From the NCBI GenBank assembly GCA_020632475.1, contig JACKFM010000001.1, positions 62,001 through 126,000 of the forward strand: a stretch of 64,000 bases of DNA, given 5' to 3'. Source of the DNA: Candidatus Omnitrophota bacterium (GTDB lineage: Bacteria; Omnitrophota; Omnitrophia; Omnitrophales; Aquincolibacteriaceae). Position numbers and translations under genes: made by a program. This document shows, piece after piece, positions 20,853 to 30,082 of the stretch (position 1 is the first letter of the stretch; each line of letters begins with the position of its first letter). Below the pieces are notes generated by a model. That model was given only the letters and a program-made list of their open reading frames with translations. It was not told the DNA's origin and searched no databases.

Positions 20853-23351
20853 ATGCAATCCCTCAAAGATAAAAAAAATTTATCCCAAATGACTGTCGAA
20901 CTCGACGGTCTGCTAAATTCCTCCCAATCACTCGAACAAAAAACAGCGATCCTCAACCGCTACAAAGACGAAGAAAAAGAACGCATTGACGAGCGTTATG
21001 TTTCAGGCCGTGTCCTTTATCCCGGTGAATTGTCCGATGAGCTGACCGACCTTGCCGATGTTGTGATTAAATCCGCCTGGAAGATCAGCCTTGCTCAGGC
21101 CGCTGAAGACTTCGGCTCCGATCCGGTTAAAGAGACCGCGCTGTTTGCCCTGAGCCGTTTTGCCGCCCGCGAGCTGGATGATTCTTCGACGCTTGATCTT
21201 CTCATGGTTTACCGCTCAGGCAGTATGAGAAAAGAGTTTTATCATACCGCATTACTGATTCTAAAAAGAATCATGCAACCCAGCCAGGCCGGTATTTTTG
21301 AAGTCAATACACGTTTCGGACCCGCAGACGGTGAAACGACCGGAGTTTGTTCAACGGAAAGCTTTGAAAAATATTATGCGTCTGACGGCGGTATGGCGCA
21401 GCTTTATGAGCGTCAGGCGCTGATTCAATTAAGACCGATTGCAGGATCTGCAGAAATTTTTCGCCAAATTTGTGCTATTCGTGACGCTCATGTTTATCAT
21501 ACGCGTGCATTTAATATTGCCCAGGCCACAGCCTTGAGAGTACGCCAGCAGACCGAGCTGGCTTTGGGCAGCCGTTTTAATGTCCGTTATAGCGCCGGAG
21601 GACTGTTGGATATTGAATGCCTGATCCAGACATTGCAAATTACGCATGGCCGTTATCTTGAAGGGGATGTCAGAAACCCCAATACACTTAAAGCGATGCG
21701 CGCTTTATGGAAAAACGGGGTGCTGGGTGAAAAACATTTTCAGGATTTGAGAGCAGCCTACGTTTTTATCCGCGGACTGCTTAATGTGATGTGGTTTGAG
21801 GGCAGGGGTGCTTGCGGCTGGGCGCTGCCGGTTGAAAATACACCCGGCTTTGTCGAGCTTGGCCGAAAAATGGGATATACCGGTAATGACCGGGAAGTAC
21901 AGGCGGCCTTTAAATTGGCTTATCAGCATCATCGTGCAGCGGCCGAAAGACTTTATGACAGCTATATGATCAATTTGGCCAATATGGCATGGGAAGATAT
22001 CCCGGGTACGGTCTCGGCACATCCGGAATATGCACGTCCAAGTTTGGATGAATTGCTGCGTGGTGAGATGAATGAACGAAGTGAAATTATTTTAAGGCAG
22101 CTTGGATTTAAAAATATTGATGAAAGCACGGCCCGGCTCAGACGTCTTTGCCCTAATGCAACGGCGTTTGAACCTTTTGCCAAAACCGTGGATCTGACCT
22201 GGCGCATGTGGCCCGAGGTGCCGGATCCGGATATGGCCCTGGAAAATTTTGAAATTTTTTCGCAGAAAAATGAGGATGCTTTTTTATTTTGGCATGCGCT
22301 TTCAAAATCAGACCGCGCTCTGAAACTTATGCTGACTCTTTTCGGGACAAGCCGCTATTTGTCAAAAATTTATATCCGCAGCCGGCCCTTGTGGGGCTGG
22401 CTTGAAGACACATCGGTTTTGACGCTTGATCATGCACTGGACCGTATCCATCAATTGGGGCAGGCTGAATATACCATCGAACAGTTAAGAATGATTAAAC
22501 AGCAGGAAACCCTGCGCATCGCTTTGTGTGAATGGTTGATGGGCGTGCCGGTTCATAAAGCCATGCAGGCCTACAGCGTATTAACCGGATTTGTTTTGCG
22601 AGCTGTTTATGATCTTTGTTTTAAAAATGACTCTGCAGCCCTGATTGCCTGCGGCGATCTTGGCGCAAATCAGCTTAATCTGAGTTCGGACCTTGAACTT
22701 ATTCTGATTGCGGATCAAATCGAACCCCTGAGCAAACCGCTTGAGCGTTTTGAACATATGCTGCAGGAAGGCGCATTTGAAGATTTTCTTTTTCGGATAA
22801 AAATCAGCACCTATGCGGTTTTACCGGCCGTGCGCACAGAGGTTTCTCCTTCAGAATGGCTGCAACAGATCAAAATGCGTACGATTGCGGGAGATCTGCA
22901 AAAAGGGGAAGAGTGGATCCGTGTAAGCAGTGCAAAAATCCGTGGAGGATTTTCAACGATTTCAGAGACCTTTATTACAGAGAGCAATAAACCTGAAGAA
23001 ATTGAGTGTAAACTGCATCAAATGCTGGTGAAACAGGATGCCGAGATTGATTTTAGCGGATGGTCCTTCGCCGAAGTCCTCGGCGAGGTTCATAAATTTA
23101 ATCTTTTAAACGAGGATGAATGTGATATTCTGTTTGAAAGCTATATGTTTTTGAGAAAAATCGAGAATCGTTTGAGCCTTTTCGAAAACCATAAGCCATG
23201 CGGTATTCCGCAGGACCGGGAAGACTTGAGGCATTTGGCCAAGAGCCTTGGATTTTTTGACTTGGGTATCGAGAGGGCGGAAGATTTATTGATGAATAAA
23301 TTGACCGGTGTGCGGACTGATGTTCAAAGAGTTTTAAATTATAAGTTTTAA
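20853..23351 (+). CDS. GlnE-family (glutamine synthetase adenylyltransferase-like) protein with altered active sites
   Basis: 832 residues with the two-half layout of GlnE, the enzyme that adds or removes AMP on type I glutamine synthetase. First half: RFAARELDDSSTLDLLMVY (about residues 101-119), then LYERQALIQLRPIAG and YSAGGLLDIECLIQTLQITHG, all typical. Second half: ACGDLGANQLNLSSDLELIL (about 598-617) and KIENRLSLF. The catalytic pattern in the family is SD-x-D. Here the first site reads ST-L-D and the second SD-L-E, so one aspartate is replaced in each. It may be a regulator without catalysis, or one with changed chemistry. The glutamine synthetase in this window (42142) is type III, which is not known to be adenylylated. 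The N-terminus is somewhat short. Confidence 0.8.
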   Translation: MQSLKDKKNLSQMTVELDGLLNSSQSLEQKTAILNRYKDEEKERIDERYVSGRVLYPGELSDELTDLADVVIKSAWKISLAQAAEDFGSDPVKETALFALSRFAARELDDSSTLDLLMVYRSGSMRKEFYHTALLILKRIMQPSQAGIFEVNTRFGPADGETTGVCSTESFEKYYASDGGMAQLYERQALIQLRPIAGSAEIFRQICAIRDAHVYHTRAFNIAQATALRVRQQTELALGSRFNVRYSAGGLLDIECLIQTLQITHGRYLEGDVRNPNTLKAMRALWKNGVLGEKHFQDLRAAYVFIRGLLNVMWFEGRGACGWALPVENTPGFVELGRKMGYTGNDREVQAAFKLAYQHHRAAAERLYDSYMINLANMAWEDIPGTVSAHPEYARPSLDELLRGEMNERSEIILRQLGFKNIDESTARLRRLCPNATAFEPFAKTVDLTWRMWPEVPDPDMALENFEIFSQKNEDAFLFWHALSKSDRALKLMLTLFGTSRYLSKIYIRSRPLWGWLEDTSVLTLDHALDRIHQLGQAEYTIEQLRMIKQQETLRIALCEWLMGVPVHKAMQAYSVLTGFVLRAVYDLCFKNDSAALIACGDLGANQLNLSSDLELILIADQIEPLSKPLERFEHMLQEGAFEDFLFRIKISTYAVLPAVRTEVSPSEWLQQIKMRTIAGDLQKGEEWIRVSSAKIRGGFSTISETFITESNKPEEIECKLHQMLVKQDAEIDFSGWSFAEVLGEVHKFNLLNEDECDILFESYMFLRKIENRLSLFENHKPCGIPQDREDLRHLAKSLGFFDLGIERAEDLLMNKLTGVRTDVQRVLNYKF

Positions 23352-23391
23352 GTGGTTGAACGGTACCGGGCACACTTGCCAAGGAAATAAA

Positions 23392-24348
23392 ATGTTGCTC
23401 CATAGCGGACTCCTTATTATCGGCTTAGTCTTGGTGATCAAAGGCGGTGATATTTTTGTCGACGCCAGCGTGCATATTGCCGAGATTCTGCGTATTCCAC
23501 GTGTGATCATTGGAGGTACCCTCGTTGCTTTGGCGACGACGGGTCCGGAACTGGTGGTCTCAAGTATGGCCAGTCTAGCCGGTGATTCCGGCATCGCGAT
23601 CGGAAATGCGGTCGGATCGGTGATTGCTAATATTGCCCTTGGTATTGGCTGCATTGCCTGTATGACGACGATTTCGACAGAGTCGCGCGTTTTCAAATCA
23701 CGGGCCTTCTATATGGGGCTTTTGGCCGTATTGGTCGTTGTGGTGAGTTTTAATTTGGTCCTTTCCTCCACTATGGGATGTGTCCTTTTGATCCTTGGGG
23801 TGGCTTATTTAATTTCCAATATGTTTTTTGGAAAAAAGGAAGTCGTTGCCGCAGAACAGGAAATTGCTTGCGAAGCTCATCCGAGTTTAGCGCAAGCCCT
23901 GTTGCTTTTTATCGTGGGTGCTGTACTTGTGGTCGGCGGCAGCCGTCTTTTGGTTGATTCGGGTTCGGCGGTTGCCAGGGGGCTGGGCATTCCTTCGGTG
24001 ATTATTGGTTTGACTGTGATTGCTGTCGGAACTTCACTGCCCGAACTTGTCACGGCCGTTACTGCGGCCCGAAAAAAAATACCGGACCTTTCGATCGGTA
24101 ATATCATCGGAGCCAATATTTTAAATCTAAGCATTATCACGGGCACTGCCGCCCTCATCCATCCTTTGAGCATCACACGTTTTACTCAAGTCTATTCTTT
24201 TCCGTGGCTTTTGATTTTTATTTTTGCATTTTCCGCAATGGTTCTGCGCCCGCGCATTCATATCGACCGTAAGCAGGGCATCGTTTTGCTTGTACTCTAT
24301 GCGATTTATGTTGTGGGACTCGTTGTGACCCCGATCATTTCGCGTTAG
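23392..24348 (+). CDS. CaCA-family sodium/calcium exchanger-like transporter (YrbG type)
   Basis: About 318 residues and ten hydrophobic helices in two halves. Each half carries the alpha-repeat motif: GGTLVALATTGPELVVS in the first and GLTVIAVGTSLPELVTAV in the second, the ion-binding glutamates being in the PEL segments. The short linker (KKEVVAAEQEIACEA) separates the halves. Such proteins exchange Ca2+ or K+ for Na+ across the inner membrane. The start was set at the ATG 23392 because AAGGAAA lies just before it; the frame extends to a TTG at 23356 without a site. It lies 40 bp after the glnE-like gene. Confidence 0.88.
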   Translation: MLLHSGLLIIGLVLVIKGGDIFVDASVHIAEILRIPRVIIGGTLVALATTGPELVVSSMASLAGDSGIAIGNAVGSVIANIALGIGCIACMTTISTESRVFKSRAFYMGLLAVLVVVVSFNLVLSSTMGCVLLILGVAYLISNMFFGKKEVVAAEQEIACEAHPSLAQALLLFIVGAVLVVGGSRLLVDSGSAVARGLGIPSVIIGLTVIAVGTSLPELVTAVTAARKKIPDLSIGNIIGANILNLSIITGTAALIHPLSITRFTQVYSFPWLLIFIFAFSAMVLRPRIHIDRKQGIVLLVLYAIYVVGLVVTPIISR

Positions 24349-24359
24349 GCATCATGGAA

Positions 24360-24388
24360 GGACTGAGGACTGAACGATGAGGACTGAG
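24360..24388. repeat. GGACTGAG-type repeat carrying the start of the DUF255 gene
   Basis: Reads GGACTGAGGACTGAACGATG followed by AGGACTGAG. The ATG of the next gene (24377) lies inside it. A copy in the same orientation lies at 26595-26624, right after that gene. Confidence 0.75.
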
Positions 24389-26590
24389 TGGACAGTTGCT
24401 CAATTTTCATTCCTTATATTCTTTGTTTTCATTTTCACACAAATTCCCAGAGCTATGACAGAACAAACGGAACATAAACCGAATCGTCTGATATACGAAA
24501 AGAGCCCGTATTTACTGCAGCACGCCTACAACCCCGTGGATTGGTACCCTTGGAGTCCCGAAGCATTTGAGAAGGCCCAAAAAGAAGATAAACCCATCTT
24601 TCTTTCAGTCGGCTATTCCACCTGCCACTGGTGTCATGTGATGGAAAAAGAGTCTTTTGAGAATTCCGAAATTGCCAGGATGATGAATGAGTATTTTGTT
24701 TCAATCAAAGTCGACCGTGAAGAACGCCCCGACATTGATCAGATTTATATGCAGGCCGTTCAACGCATGACCGGCAGCGGCGGATGGCCCATGAGCGTTT
24801 TTATCACCCCGGATCAAAAACCTTTTTATGGAGGAACTTATTTCCCGCCTGAGGACCGTTGGGGGCATCCGGGTTTTTCAACGGTTCTAAAACGCATTCA
24901 TGAACACTGGACGTCTAACCGTGCGCATTTACTTGAGTTGGGCCAGTCGATGACGGCAGAATTGAGCAAAAGCGCGCTTCAGACACCGCCGGAGAGTCAT
25001 GTTTTAAGTGAAGAAACATTGAGACAGTCCTTTGAATACTTTTTGCGCACATTTGACCGTAACTTAGGCGGATTCGGGCAGGCCCCGAAATTTCCGCGTT
25101 CACACGTACTCTCGCTGCTTTTACGCTATTACAAACGTACTCAAAACGCCGAAGCTCTAACGGTAGTTGAAAAAACATTGCATGAAATGGAGCGCGGGGG
25201 AATGTATGACCATTTGGGCGGAGGGTTTCACCGCTATTCTACGGATCAGAAATGGCATGTGCCTCATTTTGAGAAGATGCTTTACGATCAGGCGCTTTTG
25301 GTTAAAACGTATCTTGAGGCCTATCAGGCTACGGGTAAAGAAGCCTACGGAGCAGTTGCCCGTGATATTTTGCGTTATGTCCTTCGCGATATGCGGCATG
25401 AGGGCGGAGCTTTTTATTCGGCCGAGGATGCTGATAGTGCAGTTGATGCATTGCAGCCGGAACAAAAATCAGAAGGCGCTTTCTATATATGGTCTCTGAA
25501 TGAGATCCAAAATATTCTTGGCGCAGAGGATGCAGGTATTTTTGCTCATGCTCACGGAGTGCTTCCGGAAGGCAATGCCGAAAACGATCCTCACGGGGAA
25601 TTTACAGGCCGTAATATTCTTTACCGTGCTCATACCCTTGCGGAAACGGCAAAGCATTTTAAAAAAGAAGAATCCGAAATTAAAAAAATTCTGGATCATG
25701 CGGTCGAAAGACTTTTTAACGAACGGCTCAAACGTCCCAGACCCCATCTGGATGATAAAATTCTGACCGACTGGAACGGCCTAATGATTTCAGCTCTGGC
25801 TTCGGCCGCAAGCGTACTGGATGAACCGGCCTATGCGGATGCCGCCCGTCGCGGTGCGGATTTCATCCTCGAGAAGATGAAAACCCCTTCGGGCCGTTTG
25901 ATGCACCGGTGGCGCGACGGCGAAACCGCCGTCAGCGGTTTTATCGAAGACTACGCTTTTCTGGCCTGGGGGTTATTTGATCTTTATGAGGCGACTTTTG
26001 AACCACGCTATTTGAAAGAAGCCGTGTTTCTGACTCGTGAAACCGTACGGCTTTTTTGGGATGAAAAGAACGGGGGATTCTTCTTTTCCGGTAAGGATGC
26101 TGAAACATTGATTGCCCCGTCTAAAGAGCTTTATGACGGAGCGATTCCGTCAGGTAATTCCGTGGCCGCACTCAATCTTTTGCGTGTAGGACGTCTGACG
26201 ATGGATGCTCAGCTTGAAACCCTGACCGGACAGATGATGGATGGTTTTTCGGGTGCGTTGAGCGAATTTCCGGCCGGGTATCCGCAGATGCTGATCGCAT
26301 TGGATTTTATGCTGGGGCCTGTTCGTGAAATCACTTTTGCCGGCGATCCGAATGATAAAAAGATAAAAGAAATGATGCGGTTTCTTAAGAGCCTTTTTAT
26401 TCCCAATAAAGTGGTGACCTTACACCCTCCTGCGGGACCTGAAAAAAATGGGGAAATCGAAGCTTTAATTCCCTTTACCCGGAAACAAACCATGATTGAT
26501 GGAAAAGCGACGGTTTATGTTTGTAAAAATTATGCCTGTGATTTACCCGTGTATGACGTTGAAAATTTGGAAAAACTGCTTAGGTCATAA
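24377..26590 (+). CDS. DUF255 thioredoxin-domain protein (YyaL/SPATA20 family)
   Basis: About 737 residues. The N-terminal thioredoxin-like domain shows NRLIYEKSPYLLQHAYNPVDW, WCHVMEKESF with the CHWCHVM redox-like motif, REERPDIDQIYM and GSGGWPMSVFITPD; the rest is an (alpha/alpha)6-barrel related to N-acylglucosamine 2-epimerases and cellobiose epimerases (DKILTDWNGLMISALA, YAFLAWGLFDLYEA). The family is widespread, but its reaction is not established. With ATG 24377 the protein starts with a hydrophobic, signal-like segment (FSFLIFFVFIFTQIPRA); with the ATG before TEQTEHKPNRL (24455) it would be cytoplasmic, as most relatives are. The first nine residues come from a dispersed repeat and match the start of an unrelated protein at 47111. 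The gene lies between two direct repeats. Confidence 0.9.
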   Translation: MRTEWTVAQFSFLIFFVFIFTQIPRAMTEQTEHKPNRLIYEKSPYLLQHAYNPVDWYPWSPEAFEKAQKEDKPIFLSVGYSTCHWCHVMEKESFENSEIARMMNEYFVSIKVDREERPDIDQIYMQAVQRMTGSGGWPMSVFITPDQKPFYGGTYFPPEDRWGHPGFSTVLKRIHEHWTSNRAHLLELGQSMTAELSKSALQTPPESHVLSEETLRQSFEYFLRTFDRNLGGFGQAPKFPRSHVLSLLLRYYKRTQNAEALTVVEKTLHEMERGGMYDHLGGGFHRYSTDQKWHVPHFEKMLYDQALLVKTYLEAYQATGKEAYGAVARDILRYVLRDMRHEGGAFYSAEDADSAVDALQPEQKSEGAFYIWSLNEIQNILGAEDAGIFAHAHGVLPEGNAENDPHGEFTGRNILYRAHTLAETAKHFKKEESEIKKILDHAVERLFNERLKRPRPHLDDKILTDWNGLMISALASAASVLDEPAYADAARRGADFILEKMKTPSGRLMHRWRDGETAVSGFIEDYAFLAWGLFDLYEATFEPRYLKEAVFLTRETVRLFWDEKNGGFFFSGKDAETLIAPSKELYDGAIPSGNSVAALNLLRVGRLTMDAQLETLTGQMMDGFSGALSEFPAGYPQMLIALDFMLGPVREITFAGDPNDKKIKEMMRFLKSLFIPNKVVTLHPPAGPEKNGEIEALIPFTRKQTMIDGKATVYVCKNYACDLPVYDVENLEKLLRS

Positions 26591-26594
26591 AAGC

Positions 26595-26624
26595 AGGACT
26601 GAGCTATGAGGACTAAGGACTGAG
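26595..26624. repeat. GGACTGAG-type repeat between DUF255 and dsbD-like genes
   Basis: AGGACTGAGCTATGAGG followed by ACTAAGGACTGAG. Its own ATG leads to a stop after five codons, so it does not start a gene. It is in the same orientation as the copy at 24360, giving direct repeats around the DUF255 gene. Confidence 0.75.
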
Positions 26625-26633
26625 TATTCTAGA

Positions 26634-27863
26634 ATGATTGAGATACCGGACAATGCGTGGGCCTATGCGGCCTTTTTTTTAATCGGGTTAAGTTTTAATC
26701 TGACCCCGTGCGTCTATCCGTTGATTGCCCTGACCGTTTCACTTTTAAAAAGCCGCAAGGGCAATCAACCGGCCGTAGCTTTTTTAAAATCCCTGTTTTT
26801 TATTTCCGGTATTTCCGTAACATTCAGCTGCCTGGGAGTGGGCGCTGCCTATGCAGGAGAGGCCCTTGCCGGTTTTTTGCAGACCTCGTGGGTCTATGGA
26901 GCGATAGCCGTGCTTTTTCTGGTTCTGGCATTGAATATGCTGGGCCTCTATGAATTGCAATTTCCCTCCTGGATTTTAAATAAGTTAGGCAGCCGCCAGA
27001 AGCCGACGCTTTTTGGAATTTTCTTCTCGGGACTGATCGTCGCTTTTTTTGCGGCGCCCTGTATCGGCGCCCCGGTGGCGGCTTTGCTGACGTTTGTCGG
27101 AAGCCGGCAGGATCCTCTTTTTGCAGGCCTGGCATTTTTCAGTATGGCGCTTGGGCTTGGATTACCCTATCTTATTTTGGGCACCTGTGTCGGTTTGCTT
27201 GAACGCTTGCCAAGGGCCGGGTCCTGGCTGAATTGGACTGAAAAAATTTTCGGGATGATTCTGTTGGCGTTTTCGATTGTTTACGGAGTGATGGCCTATA
27301 AACCTGAAGCCCTGCCTTTGGGGATGACGGCCGCTTTGGTTGTGGCTGCAGTCTATTTTGCCTGGATTGAAAAATTAGGAAATGAGCATGCCGTAGTCTA
27401 TTGGAGTAAAAAGGCCTGTGCCGTGATGCTGATTGTTGCGGCCGTTGCGGTCTATCGGCCTTATTCGGGCTTTGAATTAGAGTGGGAAAGTTATTCTGCC
27501 GAAAAACTTGAGGATGCACGCCTGCATCATCAGCCTGCGGTAATCGATTTTTATGCCGACTGGTGCGTGCCCTGTCATGAACTTGACCGGGTAACATTCT
27601 CACATCCTGAAGTTGCGGCTGTACTGCAAACCCTACGCCGGTTCAAAGCTGATTTGACCGAACCCAGCTCTGAAATGCTCCGTAGTATTATGGAAAAATA
27701 TGACGTGATCGGTGTTCCCACCGTACTTTTTGTCGATCGCGAAGGGGAGACGATGGAAGGGTTTCGTATCAGCGGATTCATTCCACCTAAGGAAATGCTG
27801 GCAATTTTCAAGGATCCTGGGTTTCAAGAGCGCATGATAAACCGCGATGTAAACACTGATTAG
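26634..27863 (+). CDS. DsbD-like thiol:disulfide interchange protein (short form)
   Basis: 409 residues. The N-terminal part (about 1-280) is the DsbD/CcdA electron-transfer membrane domain with its two cysteines: C26 in FNLTPCVYPL and the one in FAAPCIGAP near residue 143. A C-terminal thioredoxin domain (about 295-400) has WCVPC in DFYADWCVPCHEL and the cis-Pro region GVPTVLFVDR. The periplasmic alpha domain of classical DsbD is absent, as in many ScsB/CcdA-Trx proteins. It should carry reducing power from cytoplasmic thioredoxin across the inner membrane. It lies 43 bp after the DUF255 thioredoxin-like gene, so the two may act in the same thiol pathway. Confidence 0.9.
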   Translation: MIEIPDNAWAYAAFFLIGLSFNLTPCVYPLIALTVSLLKSRKGNQPAVAFLKSLFFISGISVTFSCLGVGAAYAGEALAGFLQTSWVYGAIAVLFLVLALNMLGLYELQFPSWILNKLGSRQKPTLFGIFFSGLIVAFFAAPCIGAPVAALLTFVGSRQDPLFAGLAFFSMALGLGLPYLILGTCVGLLERLPRAGSWLNWTEKIFGMILLAFSIVYGVMAYKPEALPLGMTAALVVAAVYFAWIEKLGNEHAVVYWSKKACAVMLIVAAVAVYRPYSGFELEWESYSAEKLEDARLHHQPAVIDFYADWCVPCHELDRVTFSHPEVAAVLQTLRRFKADLTEPSSEMLRSIMEKYDVIGVPTVLFVDREGETMEGFRISGFIPPKEMLAIFKDPGFQERMINRDVNTD

Positions 27864-27883
27864 TGCTGCGGAGCTGACCTGAC

Positions 27884-27950
27884 CCCGAAGATAAAAGTTT
27901 GTATATACAATTTTCTTTTTTCCCGTCCGCAAGTCAAGATTTCCTGGATT
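27884..27950. promoter_or_regulatory. Intergenic palindrome before the signalling gene
   Basis: TTGTATATACAA (27899-27910) is a perfect 12-bp palindrome that could be an operator. It is bracketed by GACCTGACCCCG and GCAAGTCAAGAT, sequences that look to me like pieces of a dispersed palindromic repeat. No clear promoter elements were found. Evidence is weak. Confidence 0.3.
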
Positions 27951-28009
27951 TGGCCGTTTTTATAGAAGTGCGAAAATGATATTAATGCATTGTCATACCG
28001 GGGTTATTC

Positions 28010-30028
28010 ATGAAATCAATGGCTGCAGTACAAAACAAAAATATCCTACTGATCGAAGATAATGAAGCGGATGAACTACTGATCCTGCATGCTTTAAGGG
28101 AAAGTGAGACTCAATTTTTTCAGCTGACCTGCCGGAAAACTTTACAAGCAGCCCTTGATGAATTTTCAACCCAGGACTTTGATCTGATTTTGTTGGATTT
28201 GCATTTGCCGGATTATAGGGGGCTTGATATGATCCCCATGCTTCAGGAGAAAGCCAACAACACACCGGTGATTATTTTGACGGGACAGATTCTGGGTGAC
28301 GAACAGCTTGAAGCGATCCAGAGAGGTGCGGATGACTATATTGTCAAAGATCACATTAATGAAGGGCGTTTAGTTCGTAGCATTCATTATGCCCTGGAGC
28401 GGCATGAGATGAAAAAGCGCCGAGATCAAATGTTCGGCGAAGTTGAAAATCAGAAACTGTTTTTTGAAAATCTGCTCGAAATTCACAAAGATGCCATTTT
28501 GTTGGTGGATGCAACCGGAAAAATCACTTATGCCAATGCCTCTGCAGCCTCCCTGATGGGCCAGCCGCTGGAGCAATTACGGGGTTCTTATTTTCAGATG
28601 GCATTAAAATCGGATCAGGACGTTGAAGTTGAATTTGAATCCAACGGTGTTAAGAAAATTGCAGAAATGAAATCAGTGAAAACTCATTGGCGGAAAAATG
28701 ATGAGACCACTGAAATGCATCTTTGTATGTTGCGTGACATTACTCTGCGTAAAACAACAGAACAAAGTTTGATTGAACTAACAGCTGAACTTGAAAAACA
28801 GGTTCTGCTGGACCCTCTGACCGGAGTCTTTAACCGTAGAGGATTTGAACAGCAGTTTTTGCATGAGCAGAATTTTGCCCGCCGCCATGACGTGGAACTC
28901 TACGGGGTTTTGGTCGACCTCGACAATTTTAAACAGATTAACGATAAATTCAGCCATGCGGTTGGAGATGTGGTCCTGAAAGAAGTGGCCTACCGTATCA
29001 AGGCCGTAGCGCGGCCGATTGATTCCATCGCCAGGATCGGCGGGGATGAATTTGTAATTCTTTTAAGCCAGCTCAAATATGATGATGCGTTGCGTGTTGC
29101 CGAACGCATCCGTTTAAGTATATGTAATAATGAGATTATTCTTTCAGCTCAACAGTTAAAAATTACCATGAGCGCGGCGCTTATTAAGATACCGCCGTCA
29201 GTGACAACGATCGAAGCTCTTTTGATCGAAGCCGATCCGTACCTGCAGGAGAGTAAAAAAAGAGGGAAAAACAGGGTAATCACGGACCGTTCGGTCTTGG
29301 CTTCCAATCAATGGTATGAAGCCGAACTGTTACAAGCCTTTGATTCGTTCCGTTACGGACGCGATATTGTGGTGTTGCGCCAGCCGATCGTCGATTTGCA
29401 GACCGGCAATGAAATCGGATATGAATTTCTGACTCGCAGCCGGGTCAAGAATTTTGAAACTCCCGATTTATTTTTTAACTTTTGCATGGAAAAGAACATT
29501 CTTAACCTGATCGATATGCACTGTTTCAGGCGATGCTGCGAACTATCCCGTGATATTTTGGCCGATCAAACCAAAAAGATACACATTAACCTTTTTCAAT
29601 CGACGATCCTCTCGACGCAGATTGAAGAGTTTTTAGAGATCATTCCAAGCGAGAGAATTCGTAACCAATATTGTATTGAAATCAGTGAACAGCAGATTAT
29701 CGGCAATCCCGAATGTATGATCGAATCCATCCAGCGTTTTAAGGAAAAGGATTTTTTGATTGCCATCGATGACGTCGGATTCGGCCGCAGCTGTCTTGAA
29801 AGCATGATCATCCTCAAACCCGATATTGTTAAAATTGATAAGCGTTGCGTCACCGGCGTTGCCCATGATCTGGCCAAGAAAAGAACGCTTAAAAATCTCA
29901 TTCGGGTTCTTAAAGCCGTCACCCCTCAAATTATCGCCGAAGGTATTGAAACCGAAGACGATGCCAAAGTTCTACTGGAGCTTGATATCCGCTACGGACA
30001 GGGATATTATTACGCAAAACCCTATTGA
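28010..30028 (+). CDS. Response regulator with PAS, GGDEF and EAL domains
   Basis: 672 residues, no membrane segment. Receiver domain (about 9-130): acidic pair in IEDNEAD, phosphoacceptor D63 in LLDLHLPD, conserved T in VIILTG and K in YIVKD. A PAS domain follows (about 145-255, DAILLVDATGKITYANAS). The GGDEF domain (about 265-420) has an intact ARIGGDEF motif near residue 344, so it can be a diguanylate cyclase. The EAL domain (about 440-672) has EFL in place of EAL (GYEFLTRSR, near residue 472), but keeps AIDDVGFGRS, DIVKIDK and AEGIET; its phosphodiesterase activity is therefore uncertain. It should make or sense c-di-GMP under phosphorelay control; no sensor kinase lies next to it. Confidence 0.9.
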   Translation: MKSMAAVQNKNILLIEDNEADELLILHALRESETQFFQLTCRKTLQAALDEFSTQDFDLILLDLHLPDYRGLDMIPMLQEKANNTPVIILTGQILGDEQLEAIQRGADDYIVKDHINEGRLVRSIHYALERHEMKKRRDQMFGEVENQKLFFENLLEIHKDAILLVDATGKITYANASAASLMGQPLEQLRGSYFQMALKSDQDVEVEFESNGVKKIAEMKSVKTHWRKNDETTEMHLCMLRDITLRKTTEQSLIELTAELEKQVLLDPLTGVFNRRGFEQQFLHEQNFARRHDVELYGVLVDLDNFKQINDKFSHAVGDVVLKEVAYRIKAVARPIDSIARIGGDEFVILLSQLKYDDALRVAERIRLSICNNEIILSAQQLKITMSAALIKIPPSVTTIEALLIEADPYLQESKKRGKNRVITDRSVLASNQWYEAELLQAFDSFRYGRDIVVLRQPIVDLQTGNEIGYEFLTRSRVKNFETPDLFFNFCMEKNILNLIDMHCFRRCCELSRDILADQTKKIHINLFQSTILSTQIEEFLEIIPSERIRNQYCIEISEQQIIGNPECMIESIQRFKEKDFLIAIDDVGFGRSCLESMIILKPDIVKIDKRCVTGVAHDLAKKRTLKNLIRVLKAVTPQIIAEGIETEDDAKVLLELDIRYGQGYYYAKPY

Positions 30029-30082
30029 GCGTGAAGCGTGCAGCGTTCAAGCCGACATTAAAAATCAAAAAAATTTTAAAAT

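Noticed and set aside
26595..26632. Short gene starting at the ATG in the repeat
   Set aside because: The frame stops after five codons.
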